From contig JALJCS010000037.1 in NCBI GenBank assembly GCA_023055355.1, positions 1,426,001 to 1,490,000 on the forward strand: a DNA stretch of 64,000 nucleotides. Direction: 5' to 3'. This document shows, piece after piece, positions 22,171 to 35,187 of this stretch (position 1 is the first letter of the stretch; every line of letters starts with the position of its first letter). Source of the DNA: Agelaius tricolor. Taxonomy: Eukaryota > Chordata > Aves > Passeriformes > Icteridae. The notes below the pieces were generated by a model. The model made no database searches. It saw only the letters and a program-made list of their open reading frames with translations, and was not told the origin of the DNA. The position numbers and the translations under genes are program-made.

Positions 22171-24109
22171 AGATGGGACATGCAGATTCTGATGGAGTCA
22201 GAATTCAGGGAGCAAAAGAAAAGCCCATTAAAATCCACAGCCTAAACCTCCTCCTTGCCTCCACAGCAAAGTTAGTTCAGTGCTTCCCCCCTTGTGCTGC
22301 TTATTTTGGGTATAGAGCAGCTCCAAATACCTTCAGTGGGGCTTCTCTGCTCTGCTGTGTGTGTAATCCCCTCTCTTACAACAGCCCTGATTATATGCCT
22401 AGAGAAGAGGCTGGAAAAGCCCAAGGGACACCAGGATTCTCTGCAGAAGGATCTGGGAAGAGCTGGGGGCTTTGGAACTGAAAACAAAGTGCAGAAGTAG
22501 CAGTGCCTCGCTTCTCCCTGTCTGTGCAGAAATGCTCACAGCAGTAATGATGTGTTTGGGGAGCTGGGAGGGGGGGACAGGGTGGGTGGGAAGGAGGGGA
22601 GCTGGTCCAGCACAAATCCAGGGCAGCACTGAACTGCTGGAGGCTCTTCAGGGCTCCAAAATGCAGGTGGCAGCCCCCAGGGGCCCTGCAGGAGTCAGCT
22701 GGGGCCAGATGTGACCGTGCCACCCGTGCTCTCCAGGTCCTGGCTGCTCACTGCTCCCCAGCCCTTTCCCTTTCCACATGAACTGGGCCAGTGCACAGCA
22801 ATTTAGAAGGATCCCACCGGGCCATGGAAGGTGCATGTAGGTCCTGACCAGCCTCATTTCGCACTCCAGGCACAGGGATGTGATGAACTGCCTCCTCTCT
22901 CACCCTTCAGATCCTTCTGGTCCATAAGGACCTGAGGGAGTGGAAAAGACCCCACTGTGCATCAAGGTCAGCCCCTGCCCAGGTGCTTTTCTGCACCAGA
23001 GCCTTTGAGTCCTTTTTCTGAGGTATTTTTAGGCAGTGTGAGGGGTGAGGATGAGCAGAGGGTACATGGGCAGTACAAGAGCTCCACACATGACCTGATG
23101 GGCTGGAGGGAACCATGCAACAGGGCACTGAAACGTGTCCAGGCCTTCCTCAGGCCCTTCTCCACCTTTGGCCCTCGATCTCTGGGGCACATTCACACAT
23201 TCATCACTCCCCAGCCCCGGGGAGGAGGTGCCCAATTAGCAGGAACAGCTTTCCAGTGGAAAGCACTGGGCTGGGAGTCCCAGCTCGTTTCACAAGTGGC
23301 TGGGCCTGCAAAGCCATCAGTGGGTAATGGGCCGGTCTGAGCACTCCAGAGGGAGCCAGGGGCCCTGAGCCAGGGCTGTGAGCTCTGTTATGGTCCCCTG
23401 CACCCTCACCCCACCCCAAACACCGTCTGTGCCAGGGCCATTCCTGCTGGGAAGCAGTGATGGTGAACAGTGGTTTCTCCAGGGGCTTTGCAGAGACCCC
23501 TCCTCACACAGGATTTTCTGGAGTGCTGAGGAATAAAATCCATCTCTTCCTGGTGGTCATTTCAGCTGAGCACCCTCTGGGGCATGCTTGATTTGAGGCT
23601 GATGATCAGGTGTGCCCCAGGCCTGGGCAGGCAGCAGCCCTTGCTGAGGTGAGAGCAGTAAAGGCTGTGCAGGAACCTCCCCAGGGTCACTGTGCTCAGC
23701 AGAGCTGGGCTGGGAAGGGCAGCACTGGCCAGTTTGGGGCAGGAGGAGGCACAGAAAAAGGAGCAGCTGCAGGCAGAGACCTGGCAGCCAAGTGGAGGTT
23801 TTGGGATAGCACCCCAGATATTTGATACCTGGATCAGTGGGGACCTGGCCCTGCTCCTTCAGCCCTGTGACAGCAGCATCAGCATTGTCCCTGCTGCCAC
23901 CCCAGTGCTGCTGCAGCGAGGAGCCCTGCAGGGACTCTCTGGGTGTCACCTGGCAGCATCAAACCCAGGGTTGGGCTGGGGTTTGGCACCACCTGGCCCT
24001 CTTGCAGTGCTGAGCTCTGTTCCACCACAGAGCTCCCAAACAGAGCTCAGCATCACCTCCCCTCCCTGCTCTGCCCCCTCCTTCCTGTCATTCTGTGACA
24101 TAATGGAAT
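22171..24109. other. No recognised gene
   Basis: GC-moderate unique sequence with many overlapping chance frames on both strands. No repeat or motif that I recognise. Confidence 0.5.
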
Positions 24110-24500
24110 CAAATTAAAGCCCCATTTACCAGTTTTATTGCCTATTATTTATAATACTCCAGCTCCAAAGTGCTGTTTTATAGAGTGCTTAAGCTGCCAT
24201 TGCTGGATAGAGTTTGCCATAAATGTCTCCACATGCACGGAACATAATGTCCTTGTGTCGTGCAGGAAAAGGGAAGAGATTATTCTCAATTATTTCATAT
24301 AGTCTGTTTTATTGTCTTATTGTAATAAACTGTCATACCCTACAACACTTTAAAATCAATAGTTTGCATTAAAAGTAATGAAAAGTAGTTATTAATCCTG
24401 CTTAGTGCTTCCGCTCTTCCGCTCACCGCGAGGCCCTGGAACGGGGAGCGGGTGATAATTATTCATTTCCGATCAATAGGAACATTTCCCAGCGCTCCTC
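24110..24500. other. Conserved-looking AT-rich noncoding segment
   Basis: The composition changes sharply to mixed AT-rich sequence with many TAAT/ATTA and ATAAA words and no simple repeat. It ends in a small CpG patch (CGCTCACCGCGAGG at 24420-24433) before GATAATTATTCATTTCC. This texture is common in conserved noncoding elements; conservation itself cannot be seen from one sequence. Confidence 0.3.
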
Positions 24501-24556
24501 TGCGTGCCTCTGCTCCCTCAGCCCTGCCAGATTATGGCACAGCAGGGCAGGGGTGC

Positions 24557-25531
24557 TCTCGGGGGTCTCTGTGGTCAGGATGACCCCGAGATGTGTTAGA
24601 GAGTCCCTTTTCCCAGCCCAGTGACTGAGAAGGAGTCAGGGTTCTTCTGTTTTGCTTTTCAAGTTTGTTTATTTTCTATAAAATATCTTTTATATATTTT
24701 TTATTAAAAATAAATAATAATAAATAAAATAAATAAACAAAACAATAAAATAAAAAATAAATAAAATAAAAATAATAAATAAAAATAATTTTTTTAATTA
24801 AAAATATCTTTTATATATCTTTTATTTATTTATCTATAAAATTCTTTTCCTGACCTGCTGAGGTCTGTCCAGCAGGTCAGTCAGTGGCACACTGCCCACC
24901 TTCAGGGTGCTGATGTCTTTTTATACTAAAAACTACATGTACATTATTATTTACAATAATTTTATATTATTCATATTATATTATACATTATATATACGCA
25001 TTATATAATTTATATTTATTTATATAATCATTATATTAATATATTTATTTATTTATTTAATATTAATCAATATATTTATTTAACATATTAATTATATTAT
25101 TTGTATGGTTATTTATATATTTATTACACAGTATATATACATTATATTATTTCCAATAATTTTCCAATACCCATCACCTATGTTAGACAGTCTGCCTCTA
25201 CTCTAAACCAATCCAAAAGTGCCACCATCACCCAGAAGATGGAGGCTAGGAAGAAGGAGAAAGAAGGACAAGGCACACTCAAATTCCTCCATCTTGGGAC
25301 CCCGAGCCCCCATTCTAAAACCCCAAAATCCTACTTTTCACCCTGTGACAAACCAACTGTCATTCTACTTAAACTTTCACGGCTTGTAATTCCTCATATA
25401 AGGTTGGTAATTTTTTCCATGGGTCAAAATCAAAGGCACAGGGGTCTTGGGCTCTGTGCCAGGGTCTCTGAGCCCCCTGGCAGGGGCTGGAGCCATCCAG
25501 GGCAGCCAGAGGGATGTCCTGGGTTCCAACA
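24557..25531 (-). mobile_element. Solo LTR, family B, copy 5, AT-expanded
   Basis: The ends match other B copies and the flanks are GGGTGC (24551-24556) and GGGTGG (25532-25537), 5 of 6. The length is 975 bp against about 620 for relatives, because AT-only sequence has expanded at about 24676-24835 and 24945-25155. Everything between and outside these blocks aligns with other B copies. Confidence 0.85.
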
Positions 25532-25537
25532 GGGTGG

Positions 25538-26021
25538 AGGCTGGGGATTGGCTGTGCCTCAGTTTCCCCTATGCCCCGTGGCTGTGAGACAGGAGGGTTT
25601 TGTTTGAGACACAAGCCTGGGTTTAAATGGGACCAGGGGGATTGTTGAGTTTTGTTTTGTCTCCCTGAGAGCTGACAGATTTATGGCACACCAGGGGTTT
25701 TTTCAAACACAAATCAGATCTGTTGGCTCATGACAGGTTTTTGCTCATCCCTGGACTGACTCAGTTAGCATCAGGCCCTTCTCTCTGACCAAGCTGTGCA
25801 TCCCAGACATTTCACCAGCCGTGGCTGAGCCTTTGCTGGGCATTTCACCCAGCAGTGCCAGCTCACAGGCCCCACTTAGGAGGGACGTGCCCCAAAACAG
25901 AGTCCCCTGGCACTGGGTGTGTGGTGGTGTCAATTCATTTACTGCCTTGTACCAAAGGCCTTGTAGAGATTTAGGGGGATCCTGGAACTCTGACCCCAAT
26001 GGAAAGATAGGAAGTGCCAGC
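25538..26021. other. No recognised feature
   Basis: Unique spacer between LTR B copy 5 and LTR A copy 3; nothing recognised. Confidence 0.5.
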
Positions 26022-26027
26022 CTGAAG

Positions 26028-26445
26028 TGTCACTGTTATATTTTCTGAAAAATCCCTTCACCAGGATTTCTTCTCCTGGGAAGCTGAGAAGCCTCAGAAA
26101 AGAAAGGAAACAATAATTATCTGATTGCTTCTCCCTGTTTTGTTGCTTTGGAATGTGGTCTGGGGATTGTTTACCAACTGGTCATTGTTTGATTGGTTTC
26201 ATGTGAATTATTTTTACTTAATGACCAATCATGATCAGCTGTGTCAGACTCTGAAGAGTCATGAATTTTTCATTATCATTCTAGTTAAGCCTTCTGTCTG
26301 TATCCTTTCTCTATTCTTTAGTATAGTTTTAATATAGTATTCGTTAATATAATATAAATACATATAATAATAAATTAACCTTCTAAGAACATGGAATCAG
26401 ACTCTCAATTCCTCCCTTCATCCTGGGGACCCAGCAAATACCACA
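26028..26445 (+). mobile_element. Solo LTR, family A, copy 3
   Basis: 418 bp, starting TGTCACTGTTATATTTTC and ending AAATACCACA. The exact 6-bp target duplication CTGAAG is at 26022-26027 and 26446-26451. An AATAAA-type signal lies in the AT-rich 3' part. It is more diverged than copies 2 and 5. Confidence 0.9.
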
Positions 26446-26451
26446 CTGAAG

Positions 26452-29400
26452 CACACCCAGCCTCTCACCAGCACTGAGAAGCATCTCAACAGCCACCACC
26501 AGCTGTTTCCAAACCTAGGCTTTAGGTCTCTCCAGCACCTGGCAATCCTCCAAATCCTGGATTTATGCAGAGCTCTGAGGTGTAGAATTTATCTTCTTCA
26601 GGAACAATCCACCAGGCCACATCCTCCATCCATGGTGTTCCCTTCTCCCATTGCTCTGGGACATGCCACAGCCAGGCAAGGCAGAGTTAGGCAGACACAC
26701 ATGGCTTTGCTGGTACTGGTGGGCAAAACATGATGAATTATTAAAAAAAAAAAAAAAAAAAATTGAGCTGGGTTCAGGTTTCTCTGGGATCCTGCAGTGA
26801 GGCATGCAAATCTCACACTAGCTGGGCCAGATGAACCAAATTTGATTTTATTCACATCACTCTCTTTGCTTTCTGGCTCCCCATGTGACTCTGTGGGACA
26901 CGAGGGTTGCTCCATGGATTGTTGTTGCTGCCAAAAGGTGACATGGAGGCCACAGTGCAAATTGGTATTTTGGAAAAGCAAAGTGACCTTTTCCCAAGAA
27001 CACACTTTTGGTGTCACAGCTCACTGCAGACATGGTAGAATGCAGCAAAATAAAAATTATTTGCATTTTCTAAAACCTGAATTTTGTAGAACCAAGGTGG
27101 TGAGGTTATGATTACCTTCCCCCAGGGCAGTGTCCTGCTCCAGGCTGGGGCTGTGCTGGTACACGTGGCACAGATGGGAACAGCTGCTGAATTTCAGCTG
27201 GGGAAGGATGGAGAGAGAGAACAAAGGATGAAGAACCACATTAAGCATCAGGGCCATTCCTTTACATTCACTATTTTTTAATCATATTTCAAAACAATAA
27301 TTTATTTTTTTTCCCAGTGGGAAGGCCCAGTTGGTTGTTTAGATTGACTCTGTCTTGGATTCAATACAGTTGTAATAAGAAGAGTGCAATAGCACATTAA
27401 TTGTCTTGATAAACATCAAAATCACCCCTCCACCTGCACACACAGGATTGTTATATCAATATCAGGGCAGCATTTCTTCACTGCTGCCACCTGTGATAAC
27501 TGAGAAACAGAACAAAATACTAGCAAAGCCCAGGAAGAGTTATCAGTGCCTGATCAGATCTCAAGAGATTTTATTTTTATTTTTAATAAAGTCTCTCTTC
27601 CCTCCTGTTTGTCAGAAGCACTTGGCTTTAAATGTTGCATGAGCAGAAGCAGGAATTGCGCGTCTGCGTTCACTCAGGGAAGAAGGTACAAGCAGCCACG
27701 TCCATTCCTTCCAGACAACGACCTCAAAGCAGTTAAAAACATCCTTACCCCAGCCAAAAGGGTCCATTTTTGCAGGACCCAAACCTGCAAAGCTGGAGAG
27801 CCACAGGCAGCAGGAGCAGGAGTTGGAGCAGGCTCCGGGAGCTCAGCAGAGCTGACTCTGACCCAGCGTGCACAAGGGAGAGGCTGAGGGAGGAATAACA
27901 TTAAACCACCAAAGAATGACTTCCCAGAAAGGTAAAACACCCTCTGTGCACACTGCTTCTCATTAGCTGTCAAGTGCAGAGAGAGGTGTCTAATTTAGTG
28001 GTCCTTTTCATCTGATGATGCCATTCTAAGTGTTCCTAATCTCTGTGTGTCTCTGGCACAGCCAGGAATAAACCTCTGAAAGCAATAACCCTTTCTGCTC
28101 TGCAGGCACCTCGGGAAGGACACTGGGGAACAGCCAGGCACAACAAGAAGCTCTGCAAATGCTGTTTTCACTTTATTCCATAGTGGTTGACCCAGTCATT
28201 CCTCAGCTCTCATTGCTTTTCTCCCACTCTTCTGCGCTGGAACCTCATTTTCCCAGTGTCCACAGCTGGCACTACATCTCTGCCTCCCAGATCCCCTTCC
28301 CTATCCCTGGATAAAGCTCCTTGACACCACACAAGCATCATTTCTGGAGGGTCAGGGGGCTCTGGTGTCCAGGGACAGGATCTGGGAGGAGAGGGAGAAA
28401 GGAGCCCAGCCTCCCATGCAGGAGCCTCCATGGCATGCCCTGACCCAGGAGTGCTCAAGGGAGGGATGGAGGGATGGAAGTCCCTGTCCTGGCAGCTCAG
28501 GGACCTGAGGGGGGAAGGATGGGTCTCTTTTCCTACCTGGAAGATAGGGCTTTAATCTGGCTTTGACATTATCTGAAATTAAAATCAAACCTGACACATG
28601 GACAGTGGCAGAAATGAATTACACCTCTCCTGCTGGTGGATAATCCCCTCCTAATTCCCCCACTTTATTCAGATGGGAGATGGTTTAAGGAAGGAGCAGG
28701 TAGGAAATAGTTCCCCTCTCAGCCTTTGCAGCTCATCTAAAGCCTCTCCCTGGCACAGCCCTCCCAGGACACATCTGTCAGCTGCCAAAGCCACAGCAGC
28801 ACATCAGATCACCCAGCAAACTTCTCCCTCCACAAGCAGCATCCTCATCTCTCAAAACTGAGACACCAAAGCAGAGCAACTGAGAGGGCAGAGTGGGAAA
28901 GGGCAATGCCTCAGTGCAAAAGGGAGCAAATACACAAAAACCTGAATGCTGGAAGAAAGAATTGCAGCACGAGGACAGCAGTGTTAACACACAACAGCTC
29001 TGTGTCCTCTCACCTGCCTTTCCCCACCCCTCAGCTGTGGCTCTTTCTTGCACAGCAGCATCTCATAATTTTTTCATTTTCTGAATTACTGTGGCTGTGC
29101 TGGCAGGGTGTTTCTGTCTCTCTCTCATCCCTCCCTTCCTCATAATTTCTGAACCTGAATGCCAGTGTCAACCAATTTAAGAGGAGCTAATGCAAAGCTA
29201 TCACATTCCTACAGGTTGCATAAGGAATAGGAGCCCAACTGGAGGAAAGAGATAGGAGCTTTATCAGACACTGGAGAGGCCACAATCAGCAGCACCACAG
29301 GGAACCTGGGATCTTCTGTCCTGCTGCCCATGCAGTGAATTTCCCACACTCCCCTTCTCTTACACCCCTTGGGTGGGGATGCTGTCACCCCTTGGCCCAT

Positions 29401-29776
29401 CCCTGACTCCAGAAGGACCTCAGGGTGTGGGAGTGGGCAGAGATGAGATTGATGAGCTGTGTGCTCATTTAAACCCATCTCAGAGCAGCCCTGAGTGAAA
29501 GCAGGGGAAAGTCAGAGCTTTTAGTGGTTGTACAGCCTCTCTGCCTTCCTCAGACAGTCTGTGGTGAGCAAGTGCCCCTTGAGCCCCTCAAGCACAGGTG
29601 ATCACTTGGGCAGAGACGATCTGAGTGAGGACAGTGAGACATCCCCAGTGTCCCCAAATACCAGTTCAGGGTGAACACCTAGACTCAGTTTGGCTTGGTG
29701 GGTGTAGAGTCATTTTTAGTGTGGTTCTTTGTGTGTTTAATGAAAGATTCTGCATGGGAAAAAAGGACTTTCAGAG
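26452..29776. other. About 3.3 kb with no recognised gene
   Basis: Unique sequence. It contains a run of 21 A at 26741-26761 (a microsatellite or an old tail, no source recognisable) and AT-rich parts near 27280-27310. No gene call. Confidence 0.5.
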
Positions 29777-29782
29777 CCCTCC

Positions 29783-30166
29783 TGTGACCGTGTTCACAGG
29801 GGTTTCTGGTTGAGGGAAGAGACGAGGATCTGACTCCATGTTTCAGAAGGCTGATTTATTATTTTATGATATATATACATTAAAACTATACTAAAAGAAT
29901 AGAAGAAAGGATTTCATCAGAAGGCTGGCTAAGAATAGAAAAAGAAAGAATGATAACAAAGGTTCGTGGCTTGGGCTCTCTGTCCGAGCCAGCTGGGCTG
30001 TGATTGGCCATTAATTAGAAACAACCACATGAGCCCAATCCCAGATGCACCTGTTGCATTCCACAGCAGCAGATAACCATTGCTTACATTTTGTTTTTGA
30101 GGCCTCTCAGCTTCTCAGGAGGAAAAATCTTAAGGAAAGGATTTTCCATAAAAGATGTCTGTGCCA
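29783..30166 (-). mobile_element. Solo LTR, family A, copy 2
   Basis: 384 bp in the same orientation as copy 1 and very similar to it. The exact 6-bp target duplication CCCTCC is at 29777-29782 and 30167-30172. It is a clean solo LTR. Confidence 0.92.
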
Positions 30167-30172
30167 CCCTCC

Positions 30173-30962
30173 TTTCCAGCTGGATCCCCTCCTCCATCCA
30201 CACTTTCCTCTTCCCCAGGTCTAATGCAATCCCTGCCCCTGAGTGAGTGTGGGTAAAATCAGCGAGGAATCTGCAGCACAATTCAATTTCAGAGCCATTC
30301 CAGCCAATAATAGCTCTAAACAAAATGTAATATGTAATTCACATCGTAATATTACCTTAATTACATTTTTTGGAACAGTCTTTTCTCTCTTGGTCTCTCC
30401 ACCCTCCAGCCCCAATAAGCATATCTAAAACTAGAGAAAGAAAGTCATCCATCTCTTAAAGCATCACAAGGGATGGGAGGGAAATTGCAGGAAGAGGAGA
30501 TTAGAATTGCAGGGAATTTTGCTTATTTTGTGGAGCAGTGTTCTCATCATCACCTTCATGTGCTGGGTAATTGATTTTCCATGGAACTCTTAGAGGCTTT
30601 TTTTTTTTTTCTTTTCCCCCAATTTACTTTCTGAATTTTGAATTAATTTCACACTAGTCAGCTGGACCTGCACGTTGAAGTCTCCTGTGTCATCCTCAGA
30701 ATAAGCATGGAAAAGAGACAGCAGGGCTGATTCTTAATCCAGCTGTCCAACAGCTCTTCCTGAATCCCAGAGGAGAATCTGGGTAAACATTGGAAATCAT
30801 TGATTCTCAGGGATCTGGTCCTGGAAACGGTAAGGCCATACTGCCCTACACAGCTCTTTGATGTGTTCTTCTCTTGGAAATATAGATTCTAAGGCCAAAG
30901 GGATGACCTGGTTTGACCTCTGGTGGAAGAAACCGAGGGATTTTCCTGCAGTTTTCCTGGAG
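30173..30962. other. No recognised gene; one conserved-looking patch
   Basis: Unique sequence. The part at 30290-30375 (CCAATAATAGCTCTAAAC, then alternating TAAT/ATTA words) has the texture of a conserved noncoding element. A T-run lies at 30599-30611. Confidence 0.4.
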
Positions 30963-30967
30963 TATAA

Positions 30968-31031
<64 letters not shown>

Positions 31032-31074
31032 ATTTTTATTTTTTTTTCTTTTTTTTTTCTTTTTTTTTTTTTTA
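30963..31074 (+). repeat. (TA)n(TG)n(T)n compound microsatellite
   Basis: Two TA arrays separated by GTATGTGTG, then a TG array, then long T-runs broken by single C. The TA arrays are self-complementary and could form cruciforms. Confidence 0.92.
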
Positions 31075-33559
31075 ATCCAGTCTTGATGGACGAGGATGAA
31101 AAAAATCACGGACTAGAGAGTGTGAAGTCTTCTACTCCTGCACCATGGGAAGGAGTCCCACTTTGCAGCAGATCTCTCACATAGCTGTGTCCTGCCAGCT
31201 CTCTCAGCACCTCCTGAGGGGAGAGCACAACAGGCTCAGGGATGAAATCCAGAGGCAAAACTGCAGCTCTGCATGGAGCTCCAAAGGGTTGGAGTCCCCA
31301 GAGCCTGAGATAAAAGCTGCAGCTCCCTCAGCAAAACCTGCCTGGGGTTCAGCAGCAGCTCTGACCCTGCAGCACAGCAAGGGGGGATGGATTACAAGTG
31401 CACCTTCTGTTGGAACAGCTGATCCACCCATGGAGGCAGGAAAACAGCTCCTCACACCTGTTGAGGGAGTGCTGGAAGGAGCAGGGGCTGACAGCAGCTG
31501 CTGCACACAGGCTATTTTCCTAACATGGACACAAGTCATAATCTTGAGTGAGATTCCCAGCAAGAGGCTAACTGGGAGCCTACAGCTAGCAAAGCTCACA
31601 GCTCTGACTTGCCAAGCAAGAGCTGAGCCAAGAGCAAGAAGCCATTACAAGGTAATAGTGTGAAAATACTAATGGCCTTCAGCCAGATTTGAATTAACAG
31701 CCCAAGGCCAGAGAAGCCGATCAACATTTCTTTGTTTTCCCCTTGGTTTCTTATAGGGCTGCAGTGCTGCCAGAAATCTGGGGACAAAGGGGGCTCATCC
31801 TGTCAAGGATGCTGCCCCCAGCACTGCAGTGCATTAAGCTCAAAATCACCCCTCCACACATTAACCTTTGCTCAGAAGAGCCTCTGCTCACCAACCTTCC
31901 AGGCTGGGAGGGGAATGAGGAGAGGAAGTGAACAGTGGACCTGGAAATTAAAGAAATTAAAATTTAAAAAAATTATTTTTTTTTAAATTAAAACATTAAA
32001 GAAATTAATTTTAAAAAATTAATAAAAAAATCCCATATGAATTTACAGGTGACTTTAAAGCGTGTCCCTTTTCCTCTCCAGCCCCTACACACCTTTCAGC
32101 CAACCTTTACCCTCTGGTTTTACACCCAGAGCTGTCTCCTCCCACTTTCCACAGGTGGAAAACCAAAACCACTGCACATCCCAATCCCTGCAGCAGCAGG
32201 GCAGGCAGGCTGGGAGACCCCCAGGTTGAGAACCCCGGTGCTCTGGCTGAAGAAACAAAGCCCAGCCAGCACCTCCTGTCCTTTGCAATCCCTGACAGCA
32301 GCAGCCTGTCCCTGCTGTCCCCTCACAGCCTGAGCCATGTGCTTCCACAGCTGCTCCCAGCATCCCTGTTGCACACTCTCACAGGTGCCAGATAAATGCC
32401 AGGTGCTTTCCAGCTCAGCCCCCTCGAGTGTCACCCTCCAAGGCCACATCCTGCTGGACAGTACTTACAGCTACACAAACTTGTTCAAAATCACAACCTG
32501 GCAACGTTTGTAATCCCTGTTGTGCCTTAATAATGAGCTGTGCAAATATTTCATGCTGAGTAACAAGAAATATTACCCAATATTGTCATTTGATGAGGTA
32601 AAACATCCATTCAATGATAGGTAAAGGGCTGGCTGTAGTAGGGTCCCATTGGGACGTGGCACGTGGCTGTGGTGAAGGATTTAAAAGGATTGGTAAAAAT
32701 GGAAGCTCAGGAGGCCATGGTGAGGCTTGCCTATGGGCAATGGACCACAGATGGTTTCTCCCCCTCCCCTGCCTCCCCTGCCTCCCCTCCCCACAATAAA
32801 TAAGAGGTGTCTCTGGTGTGACTGGCAGCACTGGGGTGAAACCACTCAGCACAGATGGCAAATTATGCTGCCCAGCTGCTCCTGTGTGACACAGACCTTC
32901 TCTGGCTTCATCACTCCTCATTCCTGCTCCTCCACACTGCCAGTGGCCTGGCTGAAACTGGATTCAGGTCCTGCTGCATCTCAGTAACTCCCAGTGATCT
33001 CAGCGGGGGCTGCACCCAGGCTGAAAGGACAAGGTCCCAGCACGAGCTCTCTTTTGGCAGGAGGAAAGGGAGTTTCCATCCTCCAGCCTGTGTTTTCATC
33101 TCTAAGTTTTCATCTCTTTTCAGGAGTTCTTCAACTTCTTTCCTGGATGCACGGAGTTCATAGAGGTTGTCAGGGTGGACTGCAGTCTTGTAAATACACG
33201 TGTGACATCTTATGTCTCTCCTTTGAAAAATCCTTTCTTTCCCCCATCAAAACAAGTCAGTAAAACACAGAAAACATCTTCCCAAGATGCCCTCAGGGCC
33301 CCCCTTTTCTGCCTACTCTGAACATTTCATCTCCTGCTGACGCTTTGTCTGCCTCTCTCTGTTCTCCGTCTACACTCAGTCGTTCTTCAGCTGTGGTCCC
33401 AGCAGAGCAGCATTTTCTGAGAAGATACAACATGGCCTCAAGTGGTTTTATTTATAGTTAAAACAGTCCTCTTCTTTCCACCCCAGCAATGGTGCTCTTG
33501 TCGTTGCTCTACTTGGACAAGGTGACAAGGTCTCAAGATGAAGGACTGGTGAGAGAACA
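31075..33559. other. About 2.5 kb with no recognised gene
   Basis: Unique sequence with one A/T-only stretch at 31949-32033 (AAATTAAAGAAATTAA-like units) and CTCCCCTGC repeats near 32761-32790. No gene recognised. Confidence 0.5.
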
Positions 33560-33975
33560 GATTCTGTGCCTCATGAAAGGCTGAGAGATTTGGGATTGTT
33601 CAGCCAGGAAAAATAAAGTTTTGGAGTGACCTAATTGTGGCCCTCTAGGACCCAAAGGGAGCCTGCAGGAAACATGGAAAGAGACTATTTACAGGGGTCT
33701 GGGGTGGCAGGACAAGGGGGGATGGCTTCAGACTGACAGAGGGTAGGTTTGGATTGGATATTAGGAAAATAATCTTCTCTGTGAGGGTGGTGAGGCCCTG
33801 GCACAGGGTGCCCAGAGAAGCTGTGGCTGCCCCATCCCTGGAAGTGTCCAGGGCCAGATTGGATGGGGCTTGGAGCCACCTGGGACAGTGGGGGTGTCCC
33901 TGCCCACATCAGTGAAATCAGAATGAGATTATACTTAAGATCCCTCCCAACCCAAACTATTCTGTGAGTCTTTGA
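33560..33975 (+). mobile_element. CR1 LINE 3'-end fragment (about 415 bp)
   Basis: Forward CR1: GGGATTGTTCAGCCAGGAAA, GACTGACAGAGGGTAGGTTT, GATTGGATATTAGGAAAATA, GTGAGGCCCTGGCACAGGGT, CATCCCTGGAAGTGTCCAGG and CAACCCAAACTATTCTGTGA. It ends in a short ATTC-type tail. It is the longest clear CR1 piece in the window and is noncoding. Confidence 0.9.
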
Positions 33976-35037
33976 TTCCATGAAGGAATTCATCTGCTGC
34001 CTCTGCTGGGCAAGAAAGCCCACCAGTTCAAAATGCCCCAGGAAGGCAAACTGCACTACAGGTGCAGAGGGGTAAATTCAGGCAGACCAAACCTGGGGTC
34101 TGTTCACCCCTGCTGAGGAGCTGGCTCTGGGACCCTGCCATGGAGGAGCACCCTGAAACTTGCCTGTATCCATGAAATTATTCTCTCTGCTCTGCTGTTT
34201 GTTCACATGGTCCAGGGGCACCCCAAGGAATGCATCATCATTCAGCTCTTACATTTCCTTCTCTTCCCAGGGCTGGATGCATTCCAGAGCCCAGGTCCGT
34301 GCTGCCTCCTCGTGAACCCACACGTAACCTCTGCAGCACAGAGTGCTGATGGCTCCCTGGTGTGTGCTTGTGCCAAGCATGAGCCAGGCTGCCCTTTGCT
34401 CACATTTGCAGCCTCCCAGATGGAGACAACGATGCCCTTGAAAGTCGGCTCCAAATAACTTTGCAAGGCACAACGTGTGTGCCGGTCCTCCAGGGAGACT
34501 CTGCCTCCCACCCCCGTATGCTGTGGGTCAAAGTTGCAGTCCACATTTGCTCAGATAAAAGCAAATCTTGGGAAAACAATCAAGAAATGCCATTCATTAT
34601 TGAGTAGGATCTGGGGAATAAGTGGAAATTACTGGCAAAATGCCTTGAAAGCCCTCCCGTTTTCTGAACATTTCTCTTTGGTTTCTTGCGTATTTGAAAG
34701 GTCGCTAGGAGCTAATGAACCTCAGATAGCAAAGCTGTCTCTTGTTTGTTTGTCATTTTGAGTTTTTCTGGTTGATTAAGATCCATGCTGGCAGTAACGT
34801 GTAAAATAGCAAATTTCTGTGAGTACAGCGAGGTCACGTTTCCTACCCTCAAAAAATGCTGAACTTACCAGGAAAAACAGTAATTCCCAAGGACTGAAAA
34901 GCCAGCTCTCAGCAGAGGAAGCTTCTCAGCGTTTCTGTTGCCCACATTTATTTTAGTTCTTCCTGGTTCCATAGGTGTTCAACAGCATCCCCCAATACAG
35001 TGGGGTGACATAATCTGCACCCCAAGACAGGCTCATT
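33976..35037. other. No recognised gene
   Basis: Unique sequence with no recognised feature. Confidence 0.5.
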
Positions 35038-35187
35038 CTAGAGAATCCCAGAATCCCACAATGGTTTGGGTTGGAAGGGGCCTTAAAGATCAGCTGCTTC
35101 CAACCTCTCCACCATGAGCAGGGACACGTTGTGCTAGACCAGGCTGCTCAGAGATCCATCTGGCCATGAACACTTCTAGGAATGGAA
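35038..35187 (-). mobile_element. CR1 LINE 3'-end fragment, reverse
   Basis: AGAATCCCAGAATCCCACAA (terminal octamer-type repeat), then TGGTTTGGGTTGGAAGGGGC and CTTAAAGATCAGC. Then CCAACCTCTCCACCATGAGC and AGGGACACGTTGTGCTAGAC, reading as reverse-oriented CR1. Confidence 0.88.
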
